The notes below the pieces were generated by a model that saw only the letters and a program-made list of their open reading frames with translations, had not been told where the DNA came from and did not search any database. Shown here piece after piece: positions 40,191 to 49,347 of a stretch of DNA of 64,000 nt. This DNA comes from Pseudomonas sp. ACM7 (GTDB taxonomy: Bacteria; Pseudomonadota; Gammaproteobacteria; Pseudomonadales; Pseudomonadaceae). The translations under genes and the position numbers were made by a program. The stretch spans positions 6,212,761 through 6,276,760 of the forward strand of contig NZ_CP024866.1 of assembly GCF_004136015.1 (NCBI RefSeq), read 5' to 3'. The first letter of the stretch is position 1, and the number at the start of each line of letters is the position of its first letter.

Positions 40191-40283
40191 CTGTGGGAGC
40201 GAGCTTGCTCGCGATGGCGGCGAGTCAGTCGGTAAAGATGTCGACTGATCAACCGCTATCGCGAGCAAGCCCGCTCCCACAGG
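40191..40283. repeat. REP doublet (REPIN)
   Basis: CTGTGGGAGCGAGCTTGCTCGC and GCGAGCAAGCCCGCTCCCACAG, trimmed to inverted ends around a spacer of about 50 bp. The rest of the 397-bp gap between the DUF4198 start (39917) and the Lrp gene (40315) shows no gene or clear regulatory motif. Confidence 0.95.
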
Positions 40284-40314
40284 GCATTCGTGTTGGTGTT
40301 GAGATTGGAGTCTG

Positions 40315-40803
40315 TCAGTGGCGCAGGAGCTTGCGCAGCGGCACGCCGTCCTTGAGTACCGGAGACTTGATGACGATGTAGCTGAAGTACTTGGAGATGC
40401 CGATGTTCTTGTCCAGCAGGCTTTCGATCACTTCCTGATAATGCTGGATGCTGCGGGTCATGAAGCGCACCAGATAATCGTAGCCACCGCTGATCAAATG
40501 GCATTCGAGCACTTCGTCCACCAGACGGATGTTGGATTCGAACTTGGCGAAGTCTTCGCGCTTGTGGTCGCTCAAGGTGATTTCGGTAAACACCGTCACC
40601 GAATCGGTGATCTTGGCCAGGTTCAGGTGCGCCTTGTAGCTGGAAATATACCCGGCCGACTCAAGCCGTTTGACCCGTTGCAGGCAGGGACTGGCCGACA
40701 ACCCAACCGCATCGGCCAGGCTGACGTTGGTCATGCGCCCGTCCTTTTGCAGCTCCACCAGGATGCTGATGTCGATTCGGTCCAGTTTGACTAACCCTTC
40801 CAT
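40315..40803 (-). CDS. Lrp/AsnC-family transcriptional regulator
   Basis: A 162-residue regulator close to Lrp/BkdR types: helix-turn-helix MTNVSLADAVGLSASPCLQRVKRLE (residues 24-48), then a ligand-binding RAM domain (VLECHLISGGYDYLVRFM). It lies on the same strand as the HAD and gabT genes and may regulate amino-acid catabolism there. Confidence 0.9.
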   Translation of the reverse strand: MEGLVKLDRIDISILVELQKDGRMTNVSLADAVGLSASPCLQRVKRLESAGYISSYKAHLNLAKITDSVTVFTEITLSDHKREDFAKFESNIRLVDEVLECHLISGGYDYLVRFMTRSIQHYQEVIESLLDKNIGISKYFSYIVIKSPVLKDGVPLRKLLRH

Positions 40804-40848
40804 TGCGTACCTCTTGACTGCCGTTTGTAAGACAATCTTCTAGCAAAA

Positions 40849-41505
40849 TCAGCGCCGTAAAGACAGCTGATGCTGAGCCACCAGATCCGCCATGCTGTTA
40901 ATACAGTAATCCGCCGCGCAGGGCGTGGGGTGTTTTGAGCGGCCGCGACAGATCAGGCACACGTCTTTGGCCGCCTGTCGACCGGCCGAAGGACGGGTCA
41001 CGTGCAGGATGCTGCCGGGTTCAAGTTCGTTGGCCTTCAACCACTCTGGATCGAGCAACGGGTCGCTGGCCAGTGAGATGAAATCGTCGGGCATGATCCC
41101 CAGTCGCTCACACAGCAACCCTCGATCCTCGGCATCCCGGTCGCCGTGCACCAGCAAGCGGTAGAACTTGCGCAGGTACAACATCGCCCCGGGCGCGTCC
41201 TCGAACAGCGACCAGCCGGCCGCCGAACGGGCAAAGCTCATGCCCTCCTCCCAGCTGGCTTTCAGGCCCCAGCGCTCGGCCAGCTGGCGATGGGCGAAGC
41301 ACAGCACGCCACTAAAGCCGAGTTCAGCGAAACGCGGATAGAGCGCACGCACCACCTCGCTGTATTCGGCCAGCACCTGTTCCTTGTCCAGATGACCGCC
41401 TCGGCTGTCCAGCAGCGGTTGCAGTGCCGTCCAGACACCCGAGTCCCGATCGACCAGGACCTCATCGCAATCGATGAGCAGTGCTCGATATTCAGTCAGC
41501 CCCAT
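40849..41505 (-). CDS. HAD-superfamily hydrolase
   Basis: A 218-residue cytoplasmic protein with motif I LLIDCDEVLVD (Asp nucleophile and general acid D-C-D), LVHGDRDAED as motif II-like region and a C-terminal cysteine pair (CLICRGRSKHPTPC). Substrate is not evident. It lies 95 bp after gabT and before the Lrp gene on the same strand. The frame extends to a TTG at 41514; the ATG at 41505 is preferred. Confidence 0.75.
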   Translation of the reverse strand: MGLTEYRALLIDCDEVLVDRDSGVWTALQPLLDSRGGHLDKEQVLAEYSEVVRALYPRFAELGFSGVLCFAHRQLAERWGLKASWEEGMSFARSAAGWSLFEDAPGAMLYLRKFYRLLVHGDRDAEDRGLLCERLGIMPDDFISLASDPLLDPEWLKANELEPGSILHVTRPSAGRQAAKDVCLICRGRSKHPTPCAADYCINSMADLVAQHQLSLRR

Positions 41506-41600
41506 GGTGCGCAAAGCCTCCGATGATGTATTCCATCAATCCATGCTCCATAAACGCTCACGGACGATGCCTTGTGGCACCGCCCCGAGCGGCCATGAGC

Positions 41601-42893
41601 TCAGTTCAAGACCCGTGCCAATGCTGCTTCAAGAATCTGCAGCGCTTCATCGACCTGTTCTTCGGTGGTCACCAGCGGTGCGAGGAAGCGCAACACGTTG
41701 CGGTACACACCGCATTTGATCACCAGCAAACCACCGGCCCGGGCTTCATCGATCAGTCGCTGATTCAGGTCGGCGTCCGGCGAGCGGGCCTCATCATTTT
41801 TGATCAATTCGATCGCCAGCATGAACCCGGCGCCGCGCACGTCGCCGATTTGCCCGTGACGGGCCTGCAAACGCAGCAGCCCCTGACGCAAACGCTCGCC
41901 CAGTGCTTCGCTGCGGGCCAGCAATTGTTCCTGCTCGAAAGCCTCGATCACCGCCAGCGCGGCGGCGCAAGACAAGGCATTGCCACCGTACGTGCCGCCC
42001 AGGCCACCGGGTAGCGGCGCGTCCATGATCTCGGCCTTGCCGACCACCCCGGACAACGGCAAGCCACCGGCCAGGCTCTTGGCGACGGTCACCAAGTCCG
42101 GCTGAATGCCGGCGTGCTGGAAACCGAACCACTTCCCGGTACGGCCGAAACCGGTCTGGATTTCATCAAGAATCAGCACGATGCCGTGCTTTTCCGTCAG
42201 CGCGCGCAGGGCCTGGAGAAACTCCGCCGGCGCCGACAGGAAACCACCGTCGCCCTGCACCGGTTCGATGATGATCGCGGCGACACGCTCAGGGGCAACC
42301 TGGGTGGCCAGCAACTCGTCGAGGGCCTTGAGCGCCATCTCGCTGGTGACGCCGCGATAGGCATTCGGATACGGAGTGTGGAAGACCTCCGGCGCGAACG
42401 GCCCGAAGTTCTGCTTGTACGGCTGGCTCATGCCGGTCAGCGTGGTGCCGAGCAAGGTACGGCCGTGGAAGCCGCCGCGAAAGGCGATCACGGCCGAGCG
42501 GTTGGTGTGAGCGCGGGCGATCTTCACCGCGTTTTCCACCGCCTCGGCACCGGAGGTAAAGAACGCCGCTTTATACGCTTCTTTGCCACCGATCATTTCA
42601 CACAGGCGCTGGGCCAGATCGAGATAAGGCTTATAGGCCACCACCTGGAAACAGGCGTGAGAGACCTTTTGCAATTGCGCCTGCACCGCAGCGACCACCT
42701 TCGGGTGGTTGTGACCGATGTTCAGCACACCGATGCCGCCGACAAAATCCAGGTAGCGCTTGCCGTCCACGTCCCACAACTCGGCACCTTGGGCGCGATC
42801 GATCACCAACGGGTGAGCGGTAACCAAGCCACGCGGCACGAATTGATCGCGCTGACGAAGCAAATGAGGGGTTTCGTCGACTTTGCTATTCAT
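41601..42893 (-). CDS. gabT: 4-aminobutyrate--2-oxoglutarate aminotransferase
   Basis: A 430-residue class III PLP aminotransferase converting GABA and 2-oxoglutarate to succinic semialdehyde and glutamate. Family motifs are AFFTSGAEAVENAVKIAR, AFRGGFHGRTL, ILDEIQTGFGRTG and VAKSLAGG-PLSG with the PLP lysine. GGGAAA precedes the ATG at 42893; another ATG at 42905 is in frame. 5-aminovalerate may also be a substrate. Its product is handled by gabD at 45320. Confidence 0.92.
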   Translation of the reverse strand: MNSKVDETPHLLRQRDQFVPRGLVTAHPLVIDRAQGAELWDVDGKRYLDFVGGIGVLNIGHNHPKVVAAVQAQLQKVSHACFQVVAYKPYLDLAQRLCEMIGGKEAYKAAFFTSGAEAVENAVKIARAHTNRSAVIAFRGGFHGRTLLGTTLTGMSQPYKQNFGPFAPEVFHTPYPNAYRGVTSEMALKALDELLATQVAPERVAAIIIEPVQGDGGFLSAPAEFLQALRALTEKHGIVLILDEIQTGFGRTGKWFGFQHAGIQPDLVTVAKSLAGGLPLSGVVGKAEIMDAPLPGGLGGTYGGNALSCAAALAVIEAFEQEQLLARSEALGERLRQGLLRLQARHGQIGDVRGAGFMLAIELIKNDEARSPDADLNQRLIDEARAGGLLVIKCGVYRNVLRFLAPLVTTEEQVDEALQILEAALARVLN

Positions 42894-43023
42894 GGCATTT
42901 CCCATCGTGAGTCCGGCAACCGGGAGGTGGTTGCGATGGTGTTCAGGTTAAGCCTTGCGCGAAACGATCTACGCCGAACTTGGCCCCTGAGAAATTCGGA
43001 TCGACTGTTTTCACCCTGCCAAA

Positions 43024-43055
43024 CGGCAGATTCCTTTCGCCCGCCGAATCTGCCG
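43024..43055. promoter_or_regulatory. Perfect inverted repeat between gabT and ghrA
   Basis: CGGCAGATTC, twelve bases, GAATCTGCCG. It lies about 130 bp upstream of gabT and 110 bp upstream of ghrA, and could be an operator or hairpin. The half-site with its flank (AAACGGCAGATTC) recurs upstream of gabD. Confidence 0.5.
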
Positions 43056-43165
43056 GGCCGTCGCCGATCGAACATCACGAAACCCGTTTAACCCGGCGCT
43101 TTCGACAGATCCTGCGCTGGCATTGCGCGATGATGTTCAGCACCTTCATCCTTCAGGACATGCCC

Positions 43166-44092
43166 ATGGCCCTGCTTTATAAAGCTGACCCTGTGCGCGG
43201 CGAACAGTGGCAAGCGCTGTTCGCCGAACACGCCCCGGATATCGAATGGCGCGCCTGGCCGGACATCGGTGATCCGTCTGAGATTGAATACTTGGGCGCA
43301 TGGCAGGCACCGGATGATCTGGAAACGCTGCTGCCAAATCTGAAAGTGTTGTTCGCGTTGTCCGCCGGGGTCGATCAACTGGACCTCAGTCGCTTGCCCG
43401 TGAGCTTGCCGGTGGTGCGCCTGCTGGACCCCGGCATCACCCGCGGCATGTGCGAGTACGCCAGTTTCGCGGTGCTGAGCCTGCACCGGGACATGCTTCG
43501 CTATCGCCAGCAGCAAATGGCGCGGTGCTGGCAAGCGCACTTGCTGCAACCGGCGACCACGCGCCGGATCGGGGTCATGGGCCTTGGCACCCAGGCTCAG
43601 CAGATTCTGGCGACATTGCAGCCGTTGGGCTTTGCCTTGTCGGGTTGGGCGCGCAGTGCGCATCAGGTCGCTGGCGTGGAATGCTATGCCGGGCGCGAGC
43701 AACTGCCGGCGTTCCTCAGCCAGTGCGACATTCTGCTGTGCGTGCTGCCGCTGACTGAGCAGACCCAGGGCATTCTTGATCGTGAGTTGTTCCGGCAATT
43801 GCCCCATGGCGCGGCGTTGATCAACATGGGCCGTGGCGGGCATCTGGTGGAAAGTGATCTGCTGGAGGCGCTGGACAGCGGGCAGCTCAGTGGCGCGGTG
43901 CTCGATGTACTACTGGAAGAACCGGCGCCGGCGGATCATCCGTTTTGGGACCATCCGCAGATTCTGCTGACACCGCATATTGCCGCGATGACGCAGCCGG
44001 AGAGTGCGTTTGGGGTGTTGTTGGAGAATATTCGGCGGCATCAAAGAGGCGAGCCGATGGTGGGCCAAATCGATCGCACCCAAGGTTACTGA
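43166..44092 (+). CDS. ghrA: Glyoxylate/hydroxypyruvate reductase A
   Basis: A 308-residue D-2-hydroxyacid dehydrogenase: catalytic N-lobe, Rossmann motif GVMGLGTQAQQI, INMGRGGHLVESDLL and the catalytic LLTPHIAAMT. It reduces glyoxylate and hydroxypyruvate with NADPH in the family. AGGA lies eight bases before the ATG at 43166; the frame is open from 42980 but without support. Divergent from gabT. Confidence 0.88.
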   Translation: MALLYKADPVRGEQWQALFAEHAPDIEWRAWPDIGDPSEIEYLGAWQAPDDLETLLPNLKVLFALSAGVDQLDLSRLPVSLPVVRLLDPGITRGMCEYASFAVLSLHRDMLRYRQQQMARCWQAHLLQPATTRRIGVMGLGTQAQQILATLQPLGFALSGWARSAHQVAGVECYAGREQLPAFLSQCDILLCVLPLTEQTQGILDRELFRQLPHGAALINMGRGGHLVESDLLEALDSGQLSGAVLDVLLEEPAPADHPFWDHPQILLTPHIAAMTQPESAFGVLLENIRRHQRGEPMVGQIDRTQGY

Positions 44093-44102
44093 ACACACGC
44101 AG

Positions 44103-44202
44103 ATCCAATGTGGAGCGGGCTTGCTCGCGAAGGCGGCGTAACATCCAACATCATCGTTGACTGATACACCGCTTTCGCGAGCAAGCCCGCTCCCACATTG
44201 GT
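44103..44202. repeat. REP doublet (REPIN)
   Basis: ATCCAATGTGGAGCGGGCTT and its inverted partner ending CCCACATTGG. The left copy has lost one G (TGTGGAGCG instead of TGTGGGAGCG). It lies between the converging ghrA and tartrate dehydrogenase genes. Confidence 0.94.
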
Positions 44203-44214
44203 TGGGCGGTGGGT

Positions 44215-45294
44215 TTAAAGAATGTCGGCGATGGCTTTGCCAACCTCCTGAGTCGACCCCTTCCCTCCCAAATCCGGCGTAATCGGCCCATTGGCAATCA
44301 CATCCTCGATCGCCTGCAAAATCCCGTCATGCGCCGCGCGATAGCGCTCATCTCCATTCCCCAGGAAATCCAGCATCAACGCCCCCGACCAGATCATCGC
44401 AATGGGGTTGGCGATGTTCTGCCCATAGATGTCCGGCGCCGAGCCATGCACCGGCTCGAACAGCGACGGAAAGCGGCGTTCGGGATCGAGGTTGGCCGAC
44501 GGCGCAATACCAATGGTCCCTGCACACGCCGGCCCCAGGTCGGACAGAATGTCGCCGAACAGGTTCGACGCCACCACCACATCAAACCGGTCCGGTTGCA
44601 GCACGAAACGCGCGCACAGAATGTCGATGTGCTGCTTGTCCCAAGTGATGTCCGGGTACTGCGCCGCCATCAATGCGGTGCGCTCGTCCCAGTACGGCAT
44701 GCTGATGGAAATCCCGTTGGACTTGGTCGCTGCCGTCAGGCGCTTGCGCGGCCGGGTCTGGGCCAGCTCGAAGGCGAACTTGAGAATCCGGTCCACGCCG
44801 CGTCGGGTAAACACCGACTCTTGCAGCACGAACTCATGCTCGGTGCCTTCGAACATCTTGCCGCCCACCGACGAATACTCGCCCTCGGTGTTCTCGCGGA
44901 TCACCACGAAATCGATGTCCCCCGGTTTGCGTCCGGCCAAGGGGCACGGCACGCCGGGGAACAGCCGCACAGGGCGAATGTTCACGTACTGATCGAAGTC
45001 CCGACGGAACTTGAGCAGCGAACCCCACAGGGAAATGTGGTCTGGCACTTTGTCCGGCCAGCCCACGGCGCCGAAGTAGATCGCGTCGAAGCCTTTGAGC
45101 TGTTCGAACCAGTCGTCGGGCATCATTTGCCCGTGTTCCAGGTAGTAATCGCAATGCGCCCAATCGAGCACTTCAATGCTCAGATCCAGCTGCCACTTCT
45201 TCGCTGCTTGCTTCAGTACTCGCAGCCCTTCCGGCAGGACTTCCTTGCCGATGCCATCGCCGGCAATCGCGGCGATTTTGAATGTCTTGCTCAT
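44215..45294 (-). CDS. Tartrate dehydrogenase / D-malate dehydrogenase (decarboxylating)
   Basis: A 359-residue NAD- and metal-dependent beta-decarboxylating dehydrogenase of the TtuC/DmlA type. AAIAGDGIGKEVLPEG, FVVIRENTEGEYSSVGG and VVASNLFGDILSDLGP-CAG are visible. It oxidises D-malate to pyruvate or acts on tartrate; the two activities cannot be separated from sequence. GGGAGG precedes the ATG at 45294. It follows gabD by 25 bp, probably in one unit. Confidence 0.88.
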   Translation of the reverse strand: MSKTFKIAAIAGDGIGKEVLPEGLRVLKQAAKKWQLDLSIEVLDWAHCDYYLEHGQMMPDDWFEQLKGFDAIYFGAVGWPDKVPDHISLWGSLLKFRRDFDQYVNIRPVRLFPGVPCPLAGRKPGDIDFVVIRENTEGEYSSVGGKMFEGTEHEFVLQESVFTRRGVDRILKFAFELAQTRPRKRLTAATKSNGISISMPYWDERTALMAAQYPDITWDKQHIDILCARFVLQPDRFDVVVASNLFGDILSDLGPACAGTIGIAPSANLDPERRFPSLFEPVHGSAPDIYGQNIANPIAMIWSGALMLDFLGNGDERYRAAHDGILQAIEDVIANGPITPDLGGKGSTQEVGKAIADIL

Positions 45295-45319
45295 CAATCT
45301 GCCTCCCTGTGTCTGTGAA

Positions 45320-46777
45320 TTACAGCCCACCGATGTGGAAGGCTTTGACTTCAAGGTATTCGTCCAGGCCGTACTTGCTGCCTTCGCGGCCTAGGCCTGA
45401 CTGTTTGATGCCGCCGAACGGGGCGACTTCCATGGAAATGATCCCGGTGTTGAGGCCGACCATGCCGAATTCCAGCGCCTCGCCGAAACGCCATGAACGA
45501 CGCAAGTCCTGGGTGAAATAGTAGGCACCCAAACCGTAAGGCGTGGCATTGGCCAGCGCGAGGGCTTCGGCTTCATCGGTAAAGCGCATCAACGGCGCCA
45601 CCGGGCCAAAGGTTTCTTCGTTGGCCAGCAGCATGCCTGCGTGGGCCTCGCCGAGTACCGTGGGTTGAACAAACTGGCTGTCGCCCTCGGGAATCCCGCC
45701 GCAGAGCAAACGTGCGCCCTGGCTCAGGGCATCGTCGATGTGCCGCGCGACTTTGCTCACCGCCGCCGGGTTGATCAGCGGGCCGATGGTGACGTCGGCG
45801 TCCAGGCCGTTGCCGACCTTGAGCTTGCCCACCTCCTCCACCAGGCGCTGGGCGAAGCGTTCGTAGATGCCATCCTGCACCAGAATGCGATTGGCGCAGA
45901 CGCAGGTTTGCCCGGCGTTGCGAAACTTGCTGAGCATGATGCCGGCCACCGCCTGCTCAAGGTCAGCGTCATCGAACACAATGAACGGCGCGTTGCCGCC
46001 CAGTTCCAGGCTCAAGCGCTTGATGTGTTCGGCGCTTTGGCGCATCAGCAAGCGGCCGACGGCGGTGGAGCCGGTGAAGGAAATCTTGCGCACGCTCGGG
46101 TTGCCGGTCAGCTCTTCGCCGATCCCGGCGGGCATGCCGGTCAACACGTTGAACACCCCGGCCGGGATGCCGACCCGTTCGGCCAACACCGCCAGGGCGA
46201 GGGCTGACAACGGCGTCAGGTCCGAGGGTTTGACGATGATCGGGCACCCGGCCGCCAGGGCTGGTGCGCATTTACGGGTGATCATCGCGTTGGGGAAATT
46301 CCACGGGGTGATCGCGGCGCAAACTCCCACCGGTTGCTTGAGCGTCAGCAGTCGGCGGTCACCGCTGGGGGCCGGCATGGTTTCGCCGTAGACCCGCCGG
46401 GCCTCCTCGGCGAACCATTTGACGAAACCGGCGCCGTAGCGAATTTCGCCTTTGGCTTCGTTCAACGGTTTGCCCTGTTCGCAGGTCATGATCAGCGCCA
46501 GGTCGTCGAGGTTGTCGATCATGGCCTGATACCATCGCTCCAGCAGCGCCGCACGTTCCGCTGCCGGGCGAGCGCGCCAGGCCGGCCAGGCTTTTTCGGC
46601 CGCTTCGATGGCGCGACGGGTTTCCGCGCCTTGCATCGCCGGTACGCGGCCAATCAACTGACCGCTGGCCGGGTCAATGACGTCCAGGGTCGCGGCGTTG
46701 TCGGCGCCGATCCACTGCCCGTCGACATAGGCAAGTTCTGCCAAAAGGCTGGGGTCTTTCAAACGATTATTGAGCAT
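45320..46777 (-). CDS. gabD: NAD(P)-dependent succinate-semialdehyde dehydrogenase
   Basis: A 485-residue aldehyde dehydrogenase of the GabD group: ITPWNFPNAMITRK, SFTGSTAVGRLLM, catalytic Glu in LELGGNAPFIVFDDAD and Cys in FRNAGQTCVCANR. It oxidises succinic (or glutaric) semialdehyde to feed the TCA cycle, completing the GABA shunt with gabT. Upstream sequence carries repeats at 46831-46892. Confidence 0.9.
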   Translation of the reverse strand: MLNNRLKDPSLLAELAYVDGQWIGADNAATLDVIDPASGQLIGRVPAMQGAETRRAIEAAEKAWPAWRARPAAERAALLERWYQAMIDNLDDLALIMTCEQGKPLNEAKGEIRYGAGFVKWFAEEARRVYGETMPAPSGDRRLLTLKQPVGVCAAITPWNFPNAMITRKCAPALAAGCPIIVKPSDLTPLSALALAVLAERVGIPAGVFNVLTGMPAGIGEELTGNPSVRKISFTGSTAVGRLLMRQSAEHIKRLSLELGGNAPFIVFDDADLEQAVAGIMLSKFRNAGQTCVCANRILVQDGIYERFAQRLVEEVGKLKVGNGLDADVTIGPLINPAAVSKVARHIDDALSQGARLLCGGIPEGDSQFVQPTVLGEAHAGMLLANEETFGPVAPLMRFTDEAEALALANATPYGLGAYYFTQDLRRSWRFGEALEFGMVGLNTGIISMEVAPFGGIKQSGLGREGSKYGLDEYLEVKAFHIGGL

Positions 46778-46830
46778 GGTCGAGTCCTGATCCGAGACAC
46801 GCTCCAGTCTAGGGAGGTGTGGCGGGTGAG

Positions 46831-46892
46831 GATGCTGAAAGCGATTTCAGGACAGTGTCGGATGCTGAAATTAGCGGTGAAACGGCAGATTC
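46831..46892. promoter_or_regulatory. Repeated motifs upstream of gabD
   Basis: GATGCTGAAA occurs at 46831-46840 and again at 46861-46870, exactly 30 bp apart. The first is part of CTGAAAGCGATTTCAG. The 13-mer AAACGGCAGATTC at 46880-46892 is identical to the one upstream of gabT. Probable binding sites; the regulator is unknown. Confidence 0.45.
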
Positions 46893-46918
46893 ATGATCTG
46901 TCAGATCAACACAAAACC

Positions 46919-47010
46919 ATGTGGGAGCGGGCTTGCTCGCGAAAGCGGTGTGTCAGTTGTCATAAATGCTGACTGACACGACGCCTTCGCGAGCAAGCCC
47001 GCTCCCACAT
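46919..47010. repeat. REP doublet (REPIN)
   Basis: ATGTGGGAGCGGGCTTGCTC and GAGCAAGCCCGCTCCCACAT are inverted around a spacer of about 50 bp, between the argE-like stop codon and the gabD upstream region. Confidence 0.95.
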
Positions 47011-47038
47011 TTGATCTCTGTTTTGCCGTAGGACTTGA

Positions 47039-48196
47039 TTACTGCTTCAGGGAACCCAGCAGGCCATCAAGAAACCGCTCACCGGCCTCCATCTGGCTGA
47101 TCTCGATGAACTCGTCCGGCTTGTGCGCCTGTTCGATCGAGCCCGGGCCGCAGACCACCACCGGCACATCCAGACGCTGCTTGAACAGCCCGCCTTCGGT
47201 GCCGAACGATACTTTGGCGGTGCCGGTATCCGGCGCGGCGAAGTTCTTCAGGAAGCGCACCGCTTCGACGCTCGGGTGCGTATCGAGGCCGGGATAGACG
47301 TTGACGGTTTCAATGTCGATCGCGGCGACACTGGACAGTTTTTTGGCCTCACGCACGATGACTTCGGCACGCTCGCGCATCTGTTCCAGAAACTGATCCA
47401 GATCGTCCGCCGGCAAGTTGCGCACTTCGAAGTCCAGGGTGCACAGATTCGGCACAATGTTCAGCGCCTTGCCGCCAACAATCTGTCCGACATGCACGGT
47501 GCTGTAGGGCACGTCGTAGTCCGCATCCTGGGTGCCCTGCTCTTGCAACTGCTGCTGGCTTTGACGCAGCGCGGCGATGAAATCGCAGGCCACATGAATC
47601 GCATTGACCGAGCGCGGTGCCAGCGAGGAATGCGCTTCCAGGCCCCGACAGTAGGTGCGGTAAGAACCCTTGCCCTTGTGCCCCAACACAAACTGCATGT
47701 TGGTCGGTTCACCGATCAGGCACAAAAACGGTCGTACCGGCGCAAGGTGTAACACGTCCAGCAAGCGGCGCACGCCGACACAACCTGTTTCTTCGTCATG
47801 GGACAGCGCCAGTTGCAGCGGCCGGCTCAACGGGCTGTCCGCCGCGTCGAGCATGGCGTCGATGGCCAATGCAATGAAGCCCTTCATGTCGCAACTGCCA
47901 CGGCCGTAAATCCGCCCGTCCTGCACCGTCGCCTGAAACGCCGGGAAGGTCCAGGCCTGCCCCGCCGCCGGCACCACGTCGGTATGCCCGGACAGCAGAA
48001 TCCCCGGCAACTCGCGTGGGCCGGTGCTGGCGAACAGGTTGGCCTTTTTGCCGGTTTCATCCTTGACGATCAGCGACTCGATGCCCTTGGTCAGCAGCAA
48101 GTCACGCACGTACTCGATGAGGGCCATGTTCGACTCCGACGACACGGTGTCGAAGGCCATCAGGCGTTTGAGAATATCCAGTACACGGGGTTTCAT
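47039..48196 (-). CDS. argE: ArgE/DapE-type acetylornithine deacetylase-like amidase
   Basis: A 385-residue M20 metallopeptidase of the ArgE type. Zinc ligands are visible in LSGHTDVVP, GRGSCDMKGF and ALSHDEETGC-GV, with a C-terminal histidine region. ArgE removes acetyl groups from N-acetylornithine; here the gene is the last of a catabolic operon and overlaps its upstream neighbour by ATGA, so its substrate may be an N-acyl amino acid from that pathway. Confidence 0.85.
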   Translation of the reverse strand: MKPRVLDILKRLMAFDTVSSESNMALIEYVRDLLLTKGIESLIVKDETGKKANLFASTGPRELPGILLSGHTDVVPAAGQAWTFPAFQATVQDGRIYGRGSCDMKGFIALAIDAMLDAADSPLSRPLQLALSHDEETGCVGVRRLLDVLHLAPVRPFLCLIGEPTNMQFVLGHKGKGSYRTYCRGLEAHSSLAPRSVNAIHVACDFIAALRQSQQQLQEQGTQDADYDVPYSTVHVGQIVGGKALNIVPNLCTLDFEVRNLPADDLDQFLEQMRERAEVIVREAKKLSSVAAIDIETVNVYPGLDTHPSVEAVRFLKNFAAPDTGTAKVSFGTEGGLFKQRLDVPVVVCGPGSIEQAHKPDEFIEISQMEAGERFLDGLLGSLKQ

Positions 48197-49347
48197 GAGG
48201 CCTTGCTCCGTTGCTCGGCTGAGAGGGCGAACCGGTTGATGGAGAACGGCTCAATCGACGTGCTGGTGCTGCCGGTGCTGATCAGTTCGGCCATCACGTC
48301 GCCGACGCCAGGACCGAGCTGGAAGCCGTGGCCGCAGAAGCCGAAGGCGTAGAACAAACCATCGACGGTGCCGCTGGGGCCCATCACCGGCAGGGAGTCG
48401 GGCAGATAACCTTCGATGCCGCTCCAGACCCGAATGATGTTCAGGTTGCCGACACCCGGCAGCAGACGGCGCATCTGCTCCATCTGATTGAGGATGCTGC
48501 GCGGCTCGACATAGGCCCGGCGATTGAGCATGTCCGGTTTGCTGCGGTAGCCGCCGCCGATGACGATGTTGCCGCGCGGGATCTGGCGAAAATAGATCAC
48601 TTCCTCGGGAATTTTGGTGTACACGCCGATCACGGTCGGCAAGGCGTAAGGCACCGGTTCGGTCACGGCCATTTGCGGGCCGTGGGTGTCCAGTGGCACC
48701 GGTTCGCCGAACTGCGCCGACAGCTTCTGGCCCCAGGCGCCGGCGGTGATCAACAGCTGGGCGGCGCTGAACTGGCGGCCATCGGTGGTGGTGACGTTGA
48801 ACTCGCCACCGACCTTCTGCACTTCGGCGACTTCCGTCTGTTCTTCGATCCGCGCGCCAAGTCGCCGTGCGGCACGGGCAAACGCCGGGGCGGCCAAACG
48901 TGGGTTGGCGTGGCCGTCGTGGGGCGCGTAGGAGCCGCCCTTCACGTCCGGGCCGAGGAACGGGAACCGCGCGTGCAGTTCAGCGCCGCGAAAGATTTTC
49001 AGATCCAGTTGCGCCGCTTCGGGCGCTGCCGCGTAGGCTTCCAGTTCAGGGATTTCGTCTTCGCGGTAACACACACGCATGTGCCCGCTGGCGATGAATT
49101 CGAGGTCGTCGTCGATCAACTCCGGCAAGCGTTTCCACAGCGCCCACGAACGGTTAGCCAACGCCAGCTGCCCGAGGAATCGGCCCTGGCGCCGTACGTT
49201 GCCGAAGTTCACGCCGCTGGCGTACTGACCAATCTGGTCGCGCTCCAGCAGGATCACCGACTGACCGCGCTGACGCAGAAAAAACGCCGCCGCCGAGCCC
49301 ATCAGGCCGCCGCCGACGATCACGACATCGGCTTTATGAACCGTCAT
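48193..49347 (-). CDS. FAD-dependent oxidoreductase, opine-oxidase beta-like subunit
   Basis: A 384-residue DAO-type flavoprotein with VVIVGGGLMGSAAAFFLRQRG at residues 8-28 and GFCGHGFQLGPGVGDVMAELI at the C-terminus. Its position after a BFD-containing flavoprotein and a [2Fe-2S] protein matches the beta chain of opine oxidase, D-hydroxyproline dehydrogenase or HcnC-type enzymes. It oxidises a secondary amine or amino acid. The frame reaches 49485 inside the upstream gene; the ATGA overlap fixes 49347. Confidence 0.82.
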   Translation of the reverse strand: MTVHKADVVIVGGGLMGSAAAFFLRQRGQSVILLERDQIGQYASGVNFGNVRRQGRFLGQLALANRSWALWKRLPELIDDDLEFIASGHMRVCYREDEIPELEAYAAAPEAAQLDLKIFRGAELHARFPFLGPDVKGGSYAPHDGHANPRLAAPAFARAARRLGARIEEQTEVAEVQKVGGEFNVTTTDGRQFSAAQLLITAGAWGQKLSAQFGEPVPLDTHGPQMAVTEPVPYALPTVIGVYTKIPEEVIYFRQIPRGNIVIGGGYRSKPDMLNRRAYVEPRSILNQMEQMRRLLPGVGNLNIIRVWSGIEGYLPDSLPVMGPSGTVDGLFYAFGFCGHGFQLGPGVGDVMAELISTGSTSTSIEPFSINRFALSAEQRSKAS

